In this document: positions 51,323 through 60,129 of the stretch, piece after piece | Layout: each line of letters begins with the position of its first letter | Position numbering within the stretch: the first letter of the stretch is position 1 | Origin: Gammaproteobacteria bacterium | Lineage (GTDB): Bacteria; Pseudomonadota; Gammaproteobacteria; Burkholderiales; Rhodocyclaceae | Reading direction: 5' to 3' | Assembly: GCA_018824085.1 (NCBI GenBank) | Contig: JAHJHI010000039.1 | Span: 1-64,000, forward strand | Length of the DNA stretch: 64,000 nucleotides | Notes under the pieces: generated by a model | Database searches by the model: none | Seen by the model: only the letters and a program-made list of their open reading frames with translations | What the model was told of the DNA's origin: nothing | Position numbers and translations under genes: made by a program

Positions 51323-51975
51323 AGGGGTATCTCCTCGGGGATGGTTGTCGGGCGCTCCGGGTCGTAATCCGGATTGAGCCAGGCAATGATGGACGCGTGC
51401 CCGCAGGATTCATGGTCCTCCGGCAGGTAGTCCTCGACGACGCCGCAATAGCTGAAGTCTTCCTTCAGCTGGAAGCTCAGCACCGGATCATGCAGGTCGC
51501 CCCACACCACCTTCTGCGCATAGAACTCGACGCTCATGTCCGCGGCATGTTCGTGATAGCCCGGCAGGCGGCCGCAGGCAATGATGCGCTTGAGGTTCAT
51601 CGCGCGGCACAGGCTGCGTCGCCCCTCATAGAGCAGGTGACCGACACCGAGCCCGCGCATGGCCGGATCAACGAACACCTCGGCGCCGTAGAGCGTGCGT
51701 CCTTCGGGGTTGTGGTTGTCGAAGGTGCCGGAGCCGGTGATTTCCTTCCAGCTGTGCGATTCCGCCCAGTCGTCCCACAGCACGATGAGCGAACTTGCGC
51801 AGCCGACGAGGCCGTCCTCGTTCTCGGCCACGATCTGGCCCTGCGGAAAAACGTCGAGTTGCTCGCGCAGCTTGCGCTGGCTCCATGGCGGGATGCTCGG
51901 ATACACGCGCGCCTGCAGCGCGATCAGTTCCGGGATGTCCTGTGCCTGCGTTCTGCGCACGATGGGACGTTTCAT
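51319..51975 (-). CDS. GNAT-family N-acetyltransferase
   Basis: Protein of 218 aa with the GNAT core: EVFVDPAMRGLGVGHLLYEGRR is the acetyl-CoA-binding motif A (about residues 108-128). The start at 51975 (MKRPIVRR) follows GGAGAGG. It is coupled by ATGA to the nitrilase-superfamily gene. The gap 51976-52226 to the UDG-like gene shows no clear signals. Confidence 0.82.
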   Translation of the reverse strand: MKRPIVRRTQAQDIPELIALQARVYPSIPPWSQRKLREQLDVFPQGQIVAENEDGLVGCASSLIVLWDDWAESHSWKEITGSGTFDNHNPEGRTLYGAEVFVDPAMRGLGVGHLLYEGRRSLCRAMNLKRIIACGRLPGYHEHAADMSVEFYAQKVVWGDLHDPVLSFQLKEDFSYCGVVEDYLPEDHESCGHASIIAWLNPDYDPERPTTIPEEIPL

Positions 51976-52226
51976 GCTGCCTCTCCTGATGTCTCCGGGC
52001 GTGTCGCCACCGCATGCGTGCGGCAAGGCGTGCTCCGCGCTTACGGATCCCCTGCATCTTGCCGGAAGACACCGGAATGCGCTGTCGGAAATGACGAAGG
52101 GCGCGCGACCGTCGCGGGTCGACGGCCGGCACCGGCCACGCCCGTCGAGTTCCGTCCGAAACTGGCACACTGGACGCCGCACAGCACGCGACGTGCCGGT
52201 GCTGCGCCCGACCACGCAGGAACACG

Positions 52227-52823
52227 ATGCCGGACACCGAACTCGACGATCTGCTGACCCGCGTGCGCGCCTGCACGCTGTGCCGCGACCATCTGCCGCC
52301 GGGCGTCCGTCCGGTGCTGCAGATGGATGCCCGTGCGCACATCCTCATCGTCGGTCAGGCGCCGGGCGCGCGCGCGAATGCATCCGGCGTGCCGTTCGAC
52401 GACGCCAGCGGCGAGCGTCTGCGCGACTGGCTGGGCGTCGAGCGCGGCGTCTTCCACGACGCGCGCCGTATCGCCATCCTGCCCATGGGCTTCTGCTATC
52501 CGGGTCGCGCCGGCGGCGCCGACCTGCCGCCACGCCCCGAGTGCGCACGCACCTGGCGCGCGCCGCTGCTGGCCCGGCTGCAGCACGTACAACTGACCGT
52601 TCTGCTCGGCCGCCACGCCCTCGCGCACGCCTGCGGCCAGCGCGCGCCGTCGGTGACGGACACGGTCCGCGACTGGCGCGCGCACCATCCGGCGGTCATG
52701 CCGCTGCCCCACCCGAGCCCGCGCAACAACCGCTGGCTGGCGCGCAACCCGTGGTTCGAGCACGATCTGCTGCCGGCATTGCGCGCACGCGTCGCCGAGG
52801 TGCTCGGAAATGGCCGGGGCTGA
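52227..52823 (+). CDS. Uracil-DNA-glycosylase-like protein
   Basis: Protein of 198 aa of the UDG superfamily. The water-activating motif ILIVGQAPGARA is at about residues 39-50 and the C-terminal DNA-intercalation motif PLPHPSPRNNRW at about 156-167. An N-terminal CTLC pair and Cys further on might hold an Fe-S cluster, but a full set of four is not certain. It starts a run of base-repair genes. Confidence 0.82.
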   Translation: MPDTELDDLLTRVRACTLCRDHLPPGVRPVLQMDARAHILIVGQAPGARANASGVPFDDASGERLRDWLGVERGVFHDARRIAILPMGFCYPGRAGGADLPPRPECARTWRAPLLARLQHVQLTVLLGRHALAHACGQRAPSVTDTVRDWRAHHPAVMPLPHPSPRNNRWLARNPWFEHDLLPALRARVAEVLGNGRG

Positions 52824-52826
52824 CGC

Positions 52827-53477
52827 TCAGGCGCGCGGCGTCCCGGCCGGCGGCTTCGGCACGCGCCACAGATACCAGCTCGCCGCCGTGCGGCAGGGCC
52901 GGCACACTTCGCCGAACGCCAGCATCTCGCGCGGGCGCGGCACGCCGTCGAGCGACTTCAGCCGACGGTAGCCGTCGCGCACGCCGAAGTCGTCCGCCGG
53001 CAGCACGTCGGCGCGCCCGAGCGTATGGATCAGCATCATTTCCACCGTCCAGCGGCCGATGCCGCGCAGCCCGATCAGGCGCGACACGAGCGCATCGTCC
53101 GCCATCCCTCCGGCCACCTCGCGTGCCGGTATCAGCCCGTCCAGCGCACCGTCGGCGATGCCGTGCAGCGTGTCGGCCTTGCGCGCGGAAAAGCCGCAGC
53201 CACGCAGCACCGTGACGTCGGTTGCGCGCAACTGCGCGGGCGTCGGAAACACGCCGCCGAATTGCGCCAGTAGACGCGCGACGATGGCGTCACCGGCCCG
53301 CACATGCAGCTGCTGGTAGGCGACGGCGCGCGCCAGCGCCTCCCAGGGTTCGTGCGCCGGCGTCGGTTCGAGCAGGCAGGGCCCGACGGTGTCGATGAGC
53401 CGCGCCCAGTCCGCGTCGATGGCGGCAAGGTGGCGTTCGGCGTCGAGCCAGCGCGATGATGATCCGGTGTCCGTCAT
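52827..53477 (-). CDS. DNA-3-methyladenine glycosylase II-like (AlkA family)
   Basis: HhH-GPD DNA glycosylase of 216 aa with the helix-hairpin-helix LIGLRGIGRWTVEMML (about residues 137-152) and the catalytic Asp in LPADDFGVRDG (about 165). It removes alkylated purines. It lacks the N-terminal domain of E. coli AlkA. Divergent from ada; the start at 53477 (MTDTGSS) has no strong Shine-Dalgarno sequence. Confidence 0.87.
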   Translation of the reverse strand: MTDTGSSSRWLDAERHLAAIDADWARLIDTVGPCLLEPTPAHEPWEALARAVAYQQLHVRAGDAIVARLLAQFGGVFPTPAQLRATDVTVLRGCGFSARKADTLHGIADGALDGLIPAREVAGGMADDALVSRLIGLRGIGRWTVEMMLIHTLGRADVLPADDFGVRDGYRRLKSLDGVPRPREMLAFGEVCRPCRTAASWYLWRVPKPPAGTPRA

Positions 53478-53617
53478 GGCGGCGCAGTATCGGCGCGGAA
53501 ACGCCGGCTGGCAAGGCGGCGCACGGGCGCGATCCGCGCGCGGATTCGAAAGCAAGCGACGGAGTGCGCACGCCTTCGGCTGCGGCTACATTGCGGGCAT
53601 CGGAACAGGGGTTGCGC

Positions 53618-54706
53618 ATGACAGCGATGAACGCACGGGACAGGATGGCGGCGCAGGCCGCCGCGACACTCGCCGACCCGAGATGGGCCGCCGTGCTGGC
53701 GCGCGACGCCGCCGCCGACGGCCGTTTCTTCTACTCGGTGCGTACGACCGGCGTGTACTGCCGCCCGTCCTGCGGCGCACGTACCCCCCGCCCGCAGAAC
53801 GTGGCCTTCCACGCCAGCGCCGCCGACGCGGAGCGCGCCGGATTCCGGCCGTGCCGGCGCTGCCGCCCCGACCAGCCCGCGCTCGCCGACCGGCACGCGG
53901 CAACGGTCGCGGCGCTGTGCCGGCTCATCGAGGCGTCGCCCCGGATGCTGCGGCTGGACGAACTGGCACGGCACGCCGGCTTGAGCCCCTTCCATCTGCA
54001 CCGCATGTTCAAGACCGTCACCGGCATGACGCCGCACGCCTACGCGAGCGCACAGCGTGCGGCCCGCGTGCGCGGCGAGCTGGCGCGCGGGCGGGCCGTC
54101 ACCGACGCCCTCCATGACGCCGGCTACAACGCCAGCAGCCGCTTCTACGAACAGGCTGGCGACGTGCTCGGCATGACGCCGACCCGCTACCGGGACGGCG
54201 GCACCGATACCGACATCCGGTTCGCGATCGGCCAGTGTTCGCTCGGCGCCATCCTGGTCGCCGCCAGCGCGCGGGGCGTGTGCGCGATCTCGCTCGGGGA
54301 CGACGCCGACACGCTGGCGCGCGCACTGCAGGACCGCTTTCCGCACGCCCGGCTGCATGGCGGAGACGCCGCCTTCGAACGGATGGTGGCGCGCGTCGTC
54401 GCCTTCGTCGAAGCGCCGAAGACCGGGCTCGACCTGCCGCTGGACCTGCGCGGCACCGCCTTCCAGCAGCGCGTGTGGCAGGCGCTGCGCGCCATTCCGG
54501 CGGGCACGACCGAAAGCTACACGGACCTCGCCGGGCGCATCGGCGCGCCGCATGCGGTGCGCGCCGTCGCCGGCGCCTGCGCCGCCAACACGCTGGCGGT
54601 CGCCATCCCCTGTCACCGCGTGGTGCGCCTGGACGGCGGGCTGTCCGGTTACCGCTGGGGCGTGGCGCGCAAGCGCGCACTGATCTCGCGCGAAGCGGAA
54701 GAATGA
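53618..54706 (+). CDS. ada: Bifunctional Ada methyltransferase/transcriptional activator
   Basis: Protein of 362 aa. The N-terminal zinc domain has the four Cys (YCRPSC and CRRC, about residues 47-52 and 77-80), where the first Cys takes the methyl from phosphotriesters. An AraC HTH follows (about 95-185). The C-terminal O6-methylguanine methyltransferase has the active Cys in AIPCHRVVR (about 330). It senses alkylation damage and activates repair genes; alkB lies 29 bp downstream. AGGGG precedes the ATG. Confidence 0.95.
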   Translation: MTAMNARDRMAAQAAATLADPRWAAVLARDAAADGRFFYSVRTTGVYCRPSCGARTPRPQNVAFHASAADAERAGFRPCRRCRPDQPALADRHAATVAALCRLIEASPRMLRLDELARHAGLSPFHLHRMFKTVTGMTPHAYASAQRAARVRGELARGRAVTDALHDAGYNASSRFYEQAGDVLGMTPTRYRDGGTDTDIRFAIGQCSLGAILVAASARGVCAISLGDDADTLARALQDRFPHARLHGGDAAFERMVARVVAFVEAPKTGLDLPLDLRGTAFQQRVWQALRAIPAGTTESYTDLAGRIGAPHAVRAVAGACAANTLAVAIPCHRVVRLDGGLSGYRWGVARKRALISREAEE

Positions 54707-54735
54707 CGTCGCCGGCGCGGCGTAGACTCGGGTGG

Positions 54736-55398
54736 ATGATGACGACGGACCTGTTTGACGACCTGCCGCCGGACGACGGCGCGGCCGCAACGCAGACGCT
54801 TGCCCCCGGCGCCGTGCTGCTGCGCGGCTTCGCACGCCGGCAGGCACCCGCGCTGCTGGAGGCGATCGGTCGCGTCACCGCCGGCGCCCCGCTGCGTCAT
54901 CTGGTGACGCCGGGCGGCTTCCGCATGTCGGTCGCCACCAGCAGTTGCGGCGCGCTGGGCTGGACCTCGGACGCGCACGGCTATCGCTATACGACGCACG
55001 ACCCGCAGACCGGCCTGCGCTGGCCGGCGATGCCGCCGGTTTTTTCGGAACTCGCGCGCGACGCCGCCGCATGCGCCGGCTTTGCCGGTTTCACGCCCGA
55101 CGCCTGCCTGATCAACCGCTACGCGCCAGGCACCCGCCTCACGCTGCATCAGGACCGCAACGAGCGCGATTTCGGCGCGCCCATCGTGTCGGCGTCCCTC
55201 GGCGTGCCGGCCATCTTCCTGTTCGGCGGCCAACGGCGCAGCGACCCGGTGCAGCGCCTGCGGCTCATACACGGCGACGTCGTCGTCTGGGGTGACGCGT
55301 CACGGCTGAACCATCACGGCGTGCTGCCGATCAAGGCGGCGCACCACGCCCTGCTTGGCGACGTGCGCATCAACCTCACCTTCCGCCGGGCCGGCTGA
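54736..55398 (+). CDS. alkB: Alpha-ketoglutarate-dependent DNA repair dioxygenase AlkB
   Basis: Protein of 220 aa with the AlkB signature: NRYAPGTRLTLHQDRNERD (HxD iron ligands at about residues 136-138), the third ligand in RLNHHGV (about 195) and the 2-oxoglutarate-binding RINLTFR near the C-terminus. It demethylates 1-methyladenine and 3-methylcytosine. It is probably co-transcribed with ada. Confidence 0.95.
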   Translation: MMTTDLFDDLPPDDGAAATQTLAPGAVLLRGFARRQAPALLEAIGRVTAGAPLRHLVTPGGFRMSVATSSCGALGWTSDAHGYRYTTHDPQTGLRWPAMPPVFSELARDAAACAGFAGFTPDACLINRYAPGTRLTLHQDRNERDFGAPIVSASLGVPAIFLFGGQRRSDPVQRLRLIHGDVVVWGDASRLNHHGVLPIKAAHHALLGDVRINLTFRRAG

Positions 55399-55416
55399 CG
55401 CGCACGCCTTGCGGCC

Positions 55417-55662
55417 TCATTCGTCCGGCGCGCTGTGCAACGCCGCGTTGAGCGCGTCGATGACCGGCGCCCAGTCCGCATCGGCCATCAGCCCCTCGCA
55501 CAGGAAGCTCGCCTGGGCCGGTGTCCAGAACGACGCCTCCGACAGATGCACGTCGTCCGGCAGCGGCCGGTGCGTTGCGATGAAACGGTTGATGGCGGCG
55601 CTGTCCGACGGCAGGCCGAGCTGCGAGAACAACTGCGAGGTGCTGTGTACCGGTGCATCCAT
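55417..55662 (-). CDS. DUF2789 protein
   Basis: Small acidic protein of 81 aa matching the DUF2789 family (LFSQLGLPSDSAAINRFIATHRPL, WTPAQASFLCEGLMADADW). The start at 55662 follows GGGAG. Function is unknown. It is divergent from the MocR gene; the 281-bp gap shows no clear promoter. Confidence 0.85.
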   Translation of the reverse strand: MDAPVHSTSQLFSQLGLPSDSAAINRFIATHRPLPDDVHLSEASFWTPAQASFLCEGLMADADWAPVIDALNAALHSAPDE

Positions 55663-55943
55663 GGCGATCTCCCTCTGTGCGTTGAATCGTGCAGACACTG
55701 TTCAGGCTTCATGCAGCGCCCGCCCTCCGCCGATGGACGCCGGGCACGGGCGCGAGTTCATCGCCGCCCGCTCATGCGGGGTGTCCGCCACCCGCGCCGG
55801 CACGATCTTGCGCCGCCACCCTCCGTGCCACAAGCACGCTGGCGCCGCCGCGCGGTAGCATCCGGGTACACCACACTCAGGCAGCGGCGCCGGATTCGTG
55901 TTGCAGATTCTGGATCCAGTCCGACTGACCCCGTGGAGCGCCG

Positions 55944-57425
55944 GTGCAACTTCCCCTGTCGATAGACCATTCGTCCAGCGCGACGCTGCAATCGCAGATC
56001 GCGGCGCAATTGCGCACGCTGATACGGGAACACCGCATCGCGCCGGGCAGCGCGGTACCCGCGTCACGCGACCTCGGGCGGCAGCTGCGCGTCTCGCGCA
56101 ACACCGTCACCGCCGCCTACGACGAACTTGTCAGCGAAGGCTATCTGCACACCCGCAAGGCCGTCGGCACCTTCGTGTGCACCACGCTGCCCGACACGCT
56201 GATCAGCGGCGCCCCGGCCCGGCCCGCCTTCCGCAGCGGCAGCCTGCACCGCGCCATGAACCTGCCGCTGCCGTACGGCGGGCGCGGCGTCAGCGGGCTG
56301 CACCGGCCGTCCTCGCCGGATCTGGTGGCCGATTTCGTCTTCGGCCGGGCCGACCCGCGCGCCTTCCCGGAAAAGATCTGGCGCAAGCTCATCGTCGAAT
56401 GCCTCGGCGGCGCCGCCGAACGCATGAGCATCTACGGCGACCCGGCCGGCCTGCAATCGCTGCGCCAGCTCATCACCAGCCGGCTCGGACCGGCGCACGG
56501 CATGGTCGCATCGGTCGAGCAGGTGTTGCTGGTGGCCGGATTCCAGCAGGGCATCGACCTCGTGGCGCACCTGTTCGTCGGCACGCACACGCCGGTGGTC
56601 ATGGAGGCACCCGCCTATCGCGGCGCCGCCTTCCTGTTCGAAAGCTACGGCGCACAGATCATTCCGGTGCCGGTGGACCAGCACGGCATAGACGTGAGCC
56701 GGCTGCCGGAAGGACGAGTGAAACTGGTGTATGTCACGCCGTCGCACCAGTTCCCGACCGGCGTCACGATGCCGCTGCACCGCCGGCTCGCGCTGCTGGA
56801 ATGGGCCGCCCGTACCGGCGCCTACATCCTGGAGGTCGACTACGACGGCGACTACCGCTACGACGGCGCGCCGCTGCCGTCGCTGCAGTCACTCGACCGC
56901 AACGGCTGCGTCATCTACCTGAACGCCTTCTCGCGCTCGATGGGCCCCGGCCTGCGCATCGGCTACATGGTGGTGCCGCGCGACCTGATGCGAACCGCCG
57001 TCGTCGTCAAGTCACTGATGGACAACGGCCTGGCATGGCTGGAACAGGCCGCGCTGGCGCAATTCCTGCGCGACGGCAGTTTCGACACGCATCTGCGCCG
57101 GCTGCGGCAGGCGCACGAGGCGCGGCGCAATGCGCTGGTCGGCGCGCTCAGATCCCGGCTGGCCGGCGCCCTCGTCACCGGCACAGCGGCCGGCACCCAC
57201 GTGCTCGTCAGACTGCCCGACGACGCACCGGACGCCGCCACGCTGCAGCAGTCCGCACGGGCGCTCGGCGTCGGCGTCTACCCGCTGGCCGACAGTCCGG
57301 TGTGGTTTCACGAACAGCTGCCCGGACACGAACGCTGCCTGATGCTGGGGTACGCCCACCTGGCCGAGACACAGATCGAGAGCGGAGTCGAGCGGCTGGC
57401 GCAGGCGGTGAACGCGGCCGGGTGA
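55944..57425 (+). CDS. MocR-type GntR regulator with aminotransferase-like domain lacking the PLP lysine
   Basis: Protein of 493 aa: an N-terminal GntR winged HTH (about residues 10-78) and a fold-type I aminotransferase domain (about 120-485). Conserved features include YGDPAGLQSLRQLI, YVTPSHQFPTGVTMPL and the Asp-containing EVDYDGDYRYDG. At the Schiff-base site, where the family has FSK, the sequence reads NAFSRSMGPGLRIGY, so Lys is replaced by Arg (about residue 334, codon CGC). Covalent PLP binding should be impossible. It starts with GTG at 55944, preceded by GTGGAG. It may control the downstream molybdenum enzyme operon. Confidence 0.88.
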   Translation: MQLPLSIDHSSSATLQSQIAAQLRTLIREHRIAPGSAVPASRDLGRQLRVSRNTVTAAYDELVSEGYLHTRKAVGTFVCTTLPDTLISGAPARPAFRSGSLHRAMNLPLPYGGRGVSGLHRPSSPDLVADFVFGRADPRAFPEKIWRKLIVECLGGAAERMSIYGDPAGLQSLRQLITSRLGPAHGMVASVEQVLLVAGFQQGIDLVAHLFVGTHTPVVMEAPAYRGAAFLFESYGAQIIPVPVDQHGIDVSRLPEGRVKLVYVTPSHQFPTGVTMPLHRRLALLEWAARTGAYILEVDYDGDYRYDGAPLPSLQSLDRNGCVIYLNAFSRSMGPGLRIGYMVVPRDLMRTAVVVKSLMDNGLAWLEQAALAQFLRDGSFDTHLRRLRQAHEARRNALVGALRSRLAGALVTGTAAGTHVLVRLPDDAPDAATLQQSARALGVGVYPLADSPVWFHEQLPGHERCLMLGYAHLAETQIESGVERLAQAVNAAG

Positions 57426-57678
57426 CCTGCCCCCGATTCTTCGGGCCACGAACTACCTGAAAGAAGTGGCTTCGTGGTCCTTGCGCGCCTTCTCCATTTC
57501 CGCGCCTGGCGGGGCCGGCGGTTCAAACGGCCGCCAGCCGGCTCGCCACCGCTGGCACCATCCTTTTTTTCCCGACTGGCCCTGTCTCCGTCCGGCGCCA
57601 CTGACTAACTTTCATCCGGCAGACATCAGGACGTGCTCCGCAGAGGGCGCGCCCATCCACCTCTACCGGGAGAACACC

Positions 57679-59811
57679 ATGTCGGTACACCTGAGCGAAA
57701 CACGCGTCGTGCGGGGCGCCTGCCCGCAGGACTGTCCGGACACCTGCGCCTTTCTGTATCACGTCGAGGACGACAAGCTGGTGGAGGTGACCGGCGACCC
57801 GGATCACCCGATGACGCGCGGCGGGCTGTGCGTGAAGCTGAAGAACTTCGCCGAGCACCACTACAACCCGGACCGGCTGATGTATCCGATGAAGCGCGTC
57901 GGGCCGAAGGGTTCGGGCATGTTCGAGCGCATTTCGTGGGACGACGCGCTGGCCGAGATCCGGACCCGCTGGACCGACATCATCGACCAGTACGGCTCGC
58001 AGGCCATCATGCCGCACGGCTATCTGGGCCATCAGGGCACGCTGAACGGCCTGACCGCCGGCGACGCCTTCTTCAACCGGCTCGGCTCGACAGTCGCCGA
58101 GAAGACCTATTGCGAATCGGGCTCGTCAACGGCGTGGATCATGACGGTCGGCCCGACCGGCGGGCTGGACGTGGAAAGCATCGCGCACTCGAAGTACATC
58201 ATCGTGTGGGGCATGAACATGCTCAACACCAACCTGCACGCCTGGCCCTTCATTCTCGAAGCGCGCGCGAAGGGCGCCAAGGTGGTGGTGATCGATCCGG
58301 TGCGCACGCGCACCGCCAAGCAGGCTGACTGGCACATCCGCATCCGCCCGGGCACCGACGGCGCGCTCGCGCTCGGCATGATGAACGTCATCATCGCGGA
58401 AGGTCTGGCGGACCATGACTACGTCGCCGCGCACACGCTGGGCTACGACCAGCTCGCCGCGCGTGCGGCGGAGTTTCCGCCGGCGCGGGTGGCCGGGATC
58501 ACCGGTATCGCGGAGGCCGACATCATCACGCTGGCACGCGAGTACGCGACGACGCAGCCGTCCGCCATCCGCCAGGGCGTGGCGGTGGAACGCAGCCCCG
58601 GTGGCGGCGACGCGATCCGCGCCATCACCTGTCTGCCGGCGCTGACCGGCGCCTGGCGGCACGTCGGCGGCGGCACCGTCGAGATGCCGATCTGGGAGTT
58701 CCCGTTCAACTTCGACTTCATGTGCCGGCCGGACTGGATCAAGCCCGGCACGCGCGTCATAAACGAACTGGATCTGGGCGCGGCGCTGACCGGCGCAATG
58801 CCGCTGGACCCGCCGATCAAGTCGCTGTTCGTCTACAACTCCAATCCGGTGTCGCAGGCGCCGAACGCCGGCCAGATCGTCGCCGGCCTGCTGCGCGACG
58901 ACCTGTTCATGGTGTCGAGCGAGCTGTTCATCACGGACACCGCGAAGTACGCGGACATCCTGCTGCCGGCCACGATGCAGGCCGAACAGTACGACCTCAT
59001 GGTCACCTGGGGACATCTTTACGTCATGCTCAACATGCCGGCGATCGAGCCGCCCGGCGAATGCGTGCCCAATGTCGAGCTGTTCCGCCGGCTGGCCGGC
59101 GCGATGGGCTTCACCGACGAACACTGGTCACTCGACGACGACGAGATGCTGCGGCGATCCTACGACTGGGACGCGCCGGCCATGCAGGGCATCACGCTGG
59201 AGGCGCTGAAGGAAAAAGGCTGGATGCGCCTGAACGTCGGCTTGCCGGGCGAGCGCGCGCCGCACGCGGAAGGCGGCTTCAAGACGCCGTCCGGCAAGTG
59301 CGAGTTCGCGGCCAGCGCGGCGGCCGGCGGCAACTTCGTCGTGCCGGTGTGGCGCTCGGGCTATGACGGCATGCAGCCGGGCACGCCGGTCGATGCCGTG
59401 CCGAACTACATCCCGTCGCACGAGAACGCGGGCTCGGAGGCGGCGGCGCGCTACCCGCTGAATCTGGTGTCTCCCAAGCCGCACGCCTTCCTCAACACGC
59501 AGTACGCGAACGAGCCGACGCAGCAGCGGCGCCAGGGCGAACAGCTCATCGTCATCCACCCGGACGACGCGGCGCGGCGCGCGATCGAACAGGGCAGCTA
59601 TGTGCGCGTGTTCAATGAACGCGGCGCCTTCGACGCGCGCGCGGAACTGAGCGAGGACGTGTCGCCCGGACTGATGATGACCAACGTCGGCCACTGGCCC
59701 GGACTGAACCGCAGCGGCACCGCGGTCAATTCCACGACGTCGGCGCGCCACTGCAACCTCGGGCAGGCCGGCACCTATTGCGACAACCTCGTCGAAGTGC
59801 GGAAAGTGTGA
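57679..59811 (+). CDS. Molybdopterin-dependent oxidoreductase (BisC/formate dehydrogenase-like)
   Basis: Mo-bis-MGD enzyme of 710 aa with an N-terminal [4Fe-4S] motif (C-x3-C-x3-C in CPQDCPDTC, then GLCVK). A molybdopterin-binding middle (GLDVESIAHSKYIIVWGMN, VVIDPVRTRTAKQAD) and a C-terminal dinucleotide-binding domain (SPKPHAFLNTQYANEP) follow. The Mo ligand is probably in EKTYCESGSSTAW. No Tat signal is seen, so it is cytoplasmic. A ferredoxin and a ferredoxin reductase follow, giving an electron path to NADP(H). The substrate is unknown. The 253-bp gap 57426-57678 holds an imperfect hairpin but no clear promoter. Confidence 0.85.
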   Translation: MSVHLSETRVVRGACPQDCPDTCAFLYHVEDDKLVEVTGDPDHPMTRGGLCVKLKNFAEHHYNPDRLMYPMKRVGPKGSGMFERISWDDALAEIRTRWTDIIDQYGSQAIMPHGYLGHQGTLNGLTAGDAFFNRLGSTVAEKTYCESGSSTAWIMTVGPTGGLDVESIAHSKYIIVWGMNMLNTNLHAWPFILEARAKGAKVVVIDPVRTRTAKQADWHIRIRPGTDGALALGMMNVIIAEGLADHDYVAAHTLGYDQLAARAAEFPPARVAGITGIAEADIITLAREYATTQPSAIRQGVAVERSPGGGDAIRAITCLPALTGAWRHVGGGTVEMPIWEFPFNFDFMCRPDWIKPGTRVINELDLGAALTGAMPLDPPIKSLFVYNSNPVSQAPNAGQIVAGLLRDDLFMVSSELFITDTAKYADILLPATMQAEQYDLMVTWGHLYVMLNMPAIEPPGECVPNVELFRRLAGAMGFTDEHWSLDDDEMLRRSYDWDAPAMQGITLEALKEKGWMRLNVGLPGERAPHAEGGFKTPSGKCEFAASAAAGGNFVVPVWRSGYDGMQPGTPVDAVPNYIPSHENAGSEAAARYPLNLVSPKPHAFLNTQYANEPTQQRRQGEQLIVIHPDDAARRAIEQGSYVRVFNERGAFDARAELSEDVSPGLMMTNVGHWPGLNRSGTAVNSTTSARHCNLGQAGTYCDNLVEVRKV

Positions 59812-59818
59812 GGCCGCC

Positions 59819-60124
59819 ATGACTCATGTCGTCACCGAAAGCTGCCGTGGCTGCCGCTACACCGACTGCGTGGCGAGCTGTCCGGTCGCCTGTTTCCACG
59901 TCAATGAGGTGCGGGTCTACATCGATCCGCAGGTGTGCATAGACTGCAGCGCCTGCATACCGGCCTGCCCGGTGCAGGCCATCGTCGAGGAGTTCGACCT
60001 GCCGGCCGACCAGCAGCACTGGCTGGGCATCAACGCCGAGGCGGCACAGCGCTACCCGGTCATACGTGCCCGCCTGCCGCCGCTGGACGGCGCCGCGGAG
60101 CGGCGTCGAGAGCTGGGTTTCTGA
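59819..60124 (+). CDS. Seven-iron/2[4Fe-4S] ferredoxin (FdxA-like)
   Basis: Ferredoxin of 101 aa with cluster cysteines CRGCRYTDCVASCPVACF (about residues 9-26) and CIDCSACIPACP (about 40-51), as in FdxA proteins. It lies 7 bp after the molybdenum enzyme gene and 5 bp before the reductase, so it most likely carries electrons between them. Confidence 0.92.
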   Translation: MTHVVTESCRGCRYTDCVASCPVACFHVNEVRVYIDPQVCIDCSACIPACPVQAIVEEFDLPADQQHWLGINAEAAQRYPVIRARLPPLDGAAERRRELGF

Positions 60125-60129
60125 GCGCG

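Noticed and set aside
53530-53617. Possible Ada box upstream of ada (GAAAGCAAGCG)
   Set aside because: Only a partial resemblance to the E. coli A and B boxes, and high-GC bacteria vary widely here; not enough to call.
57446-57477. Inverted repeat CCACGAA/TTCGTGG after the MocR gene
   Set aside because: The stem is short with a 17-nt loop and no T-run, so it is too weak to call a terminator or operator.
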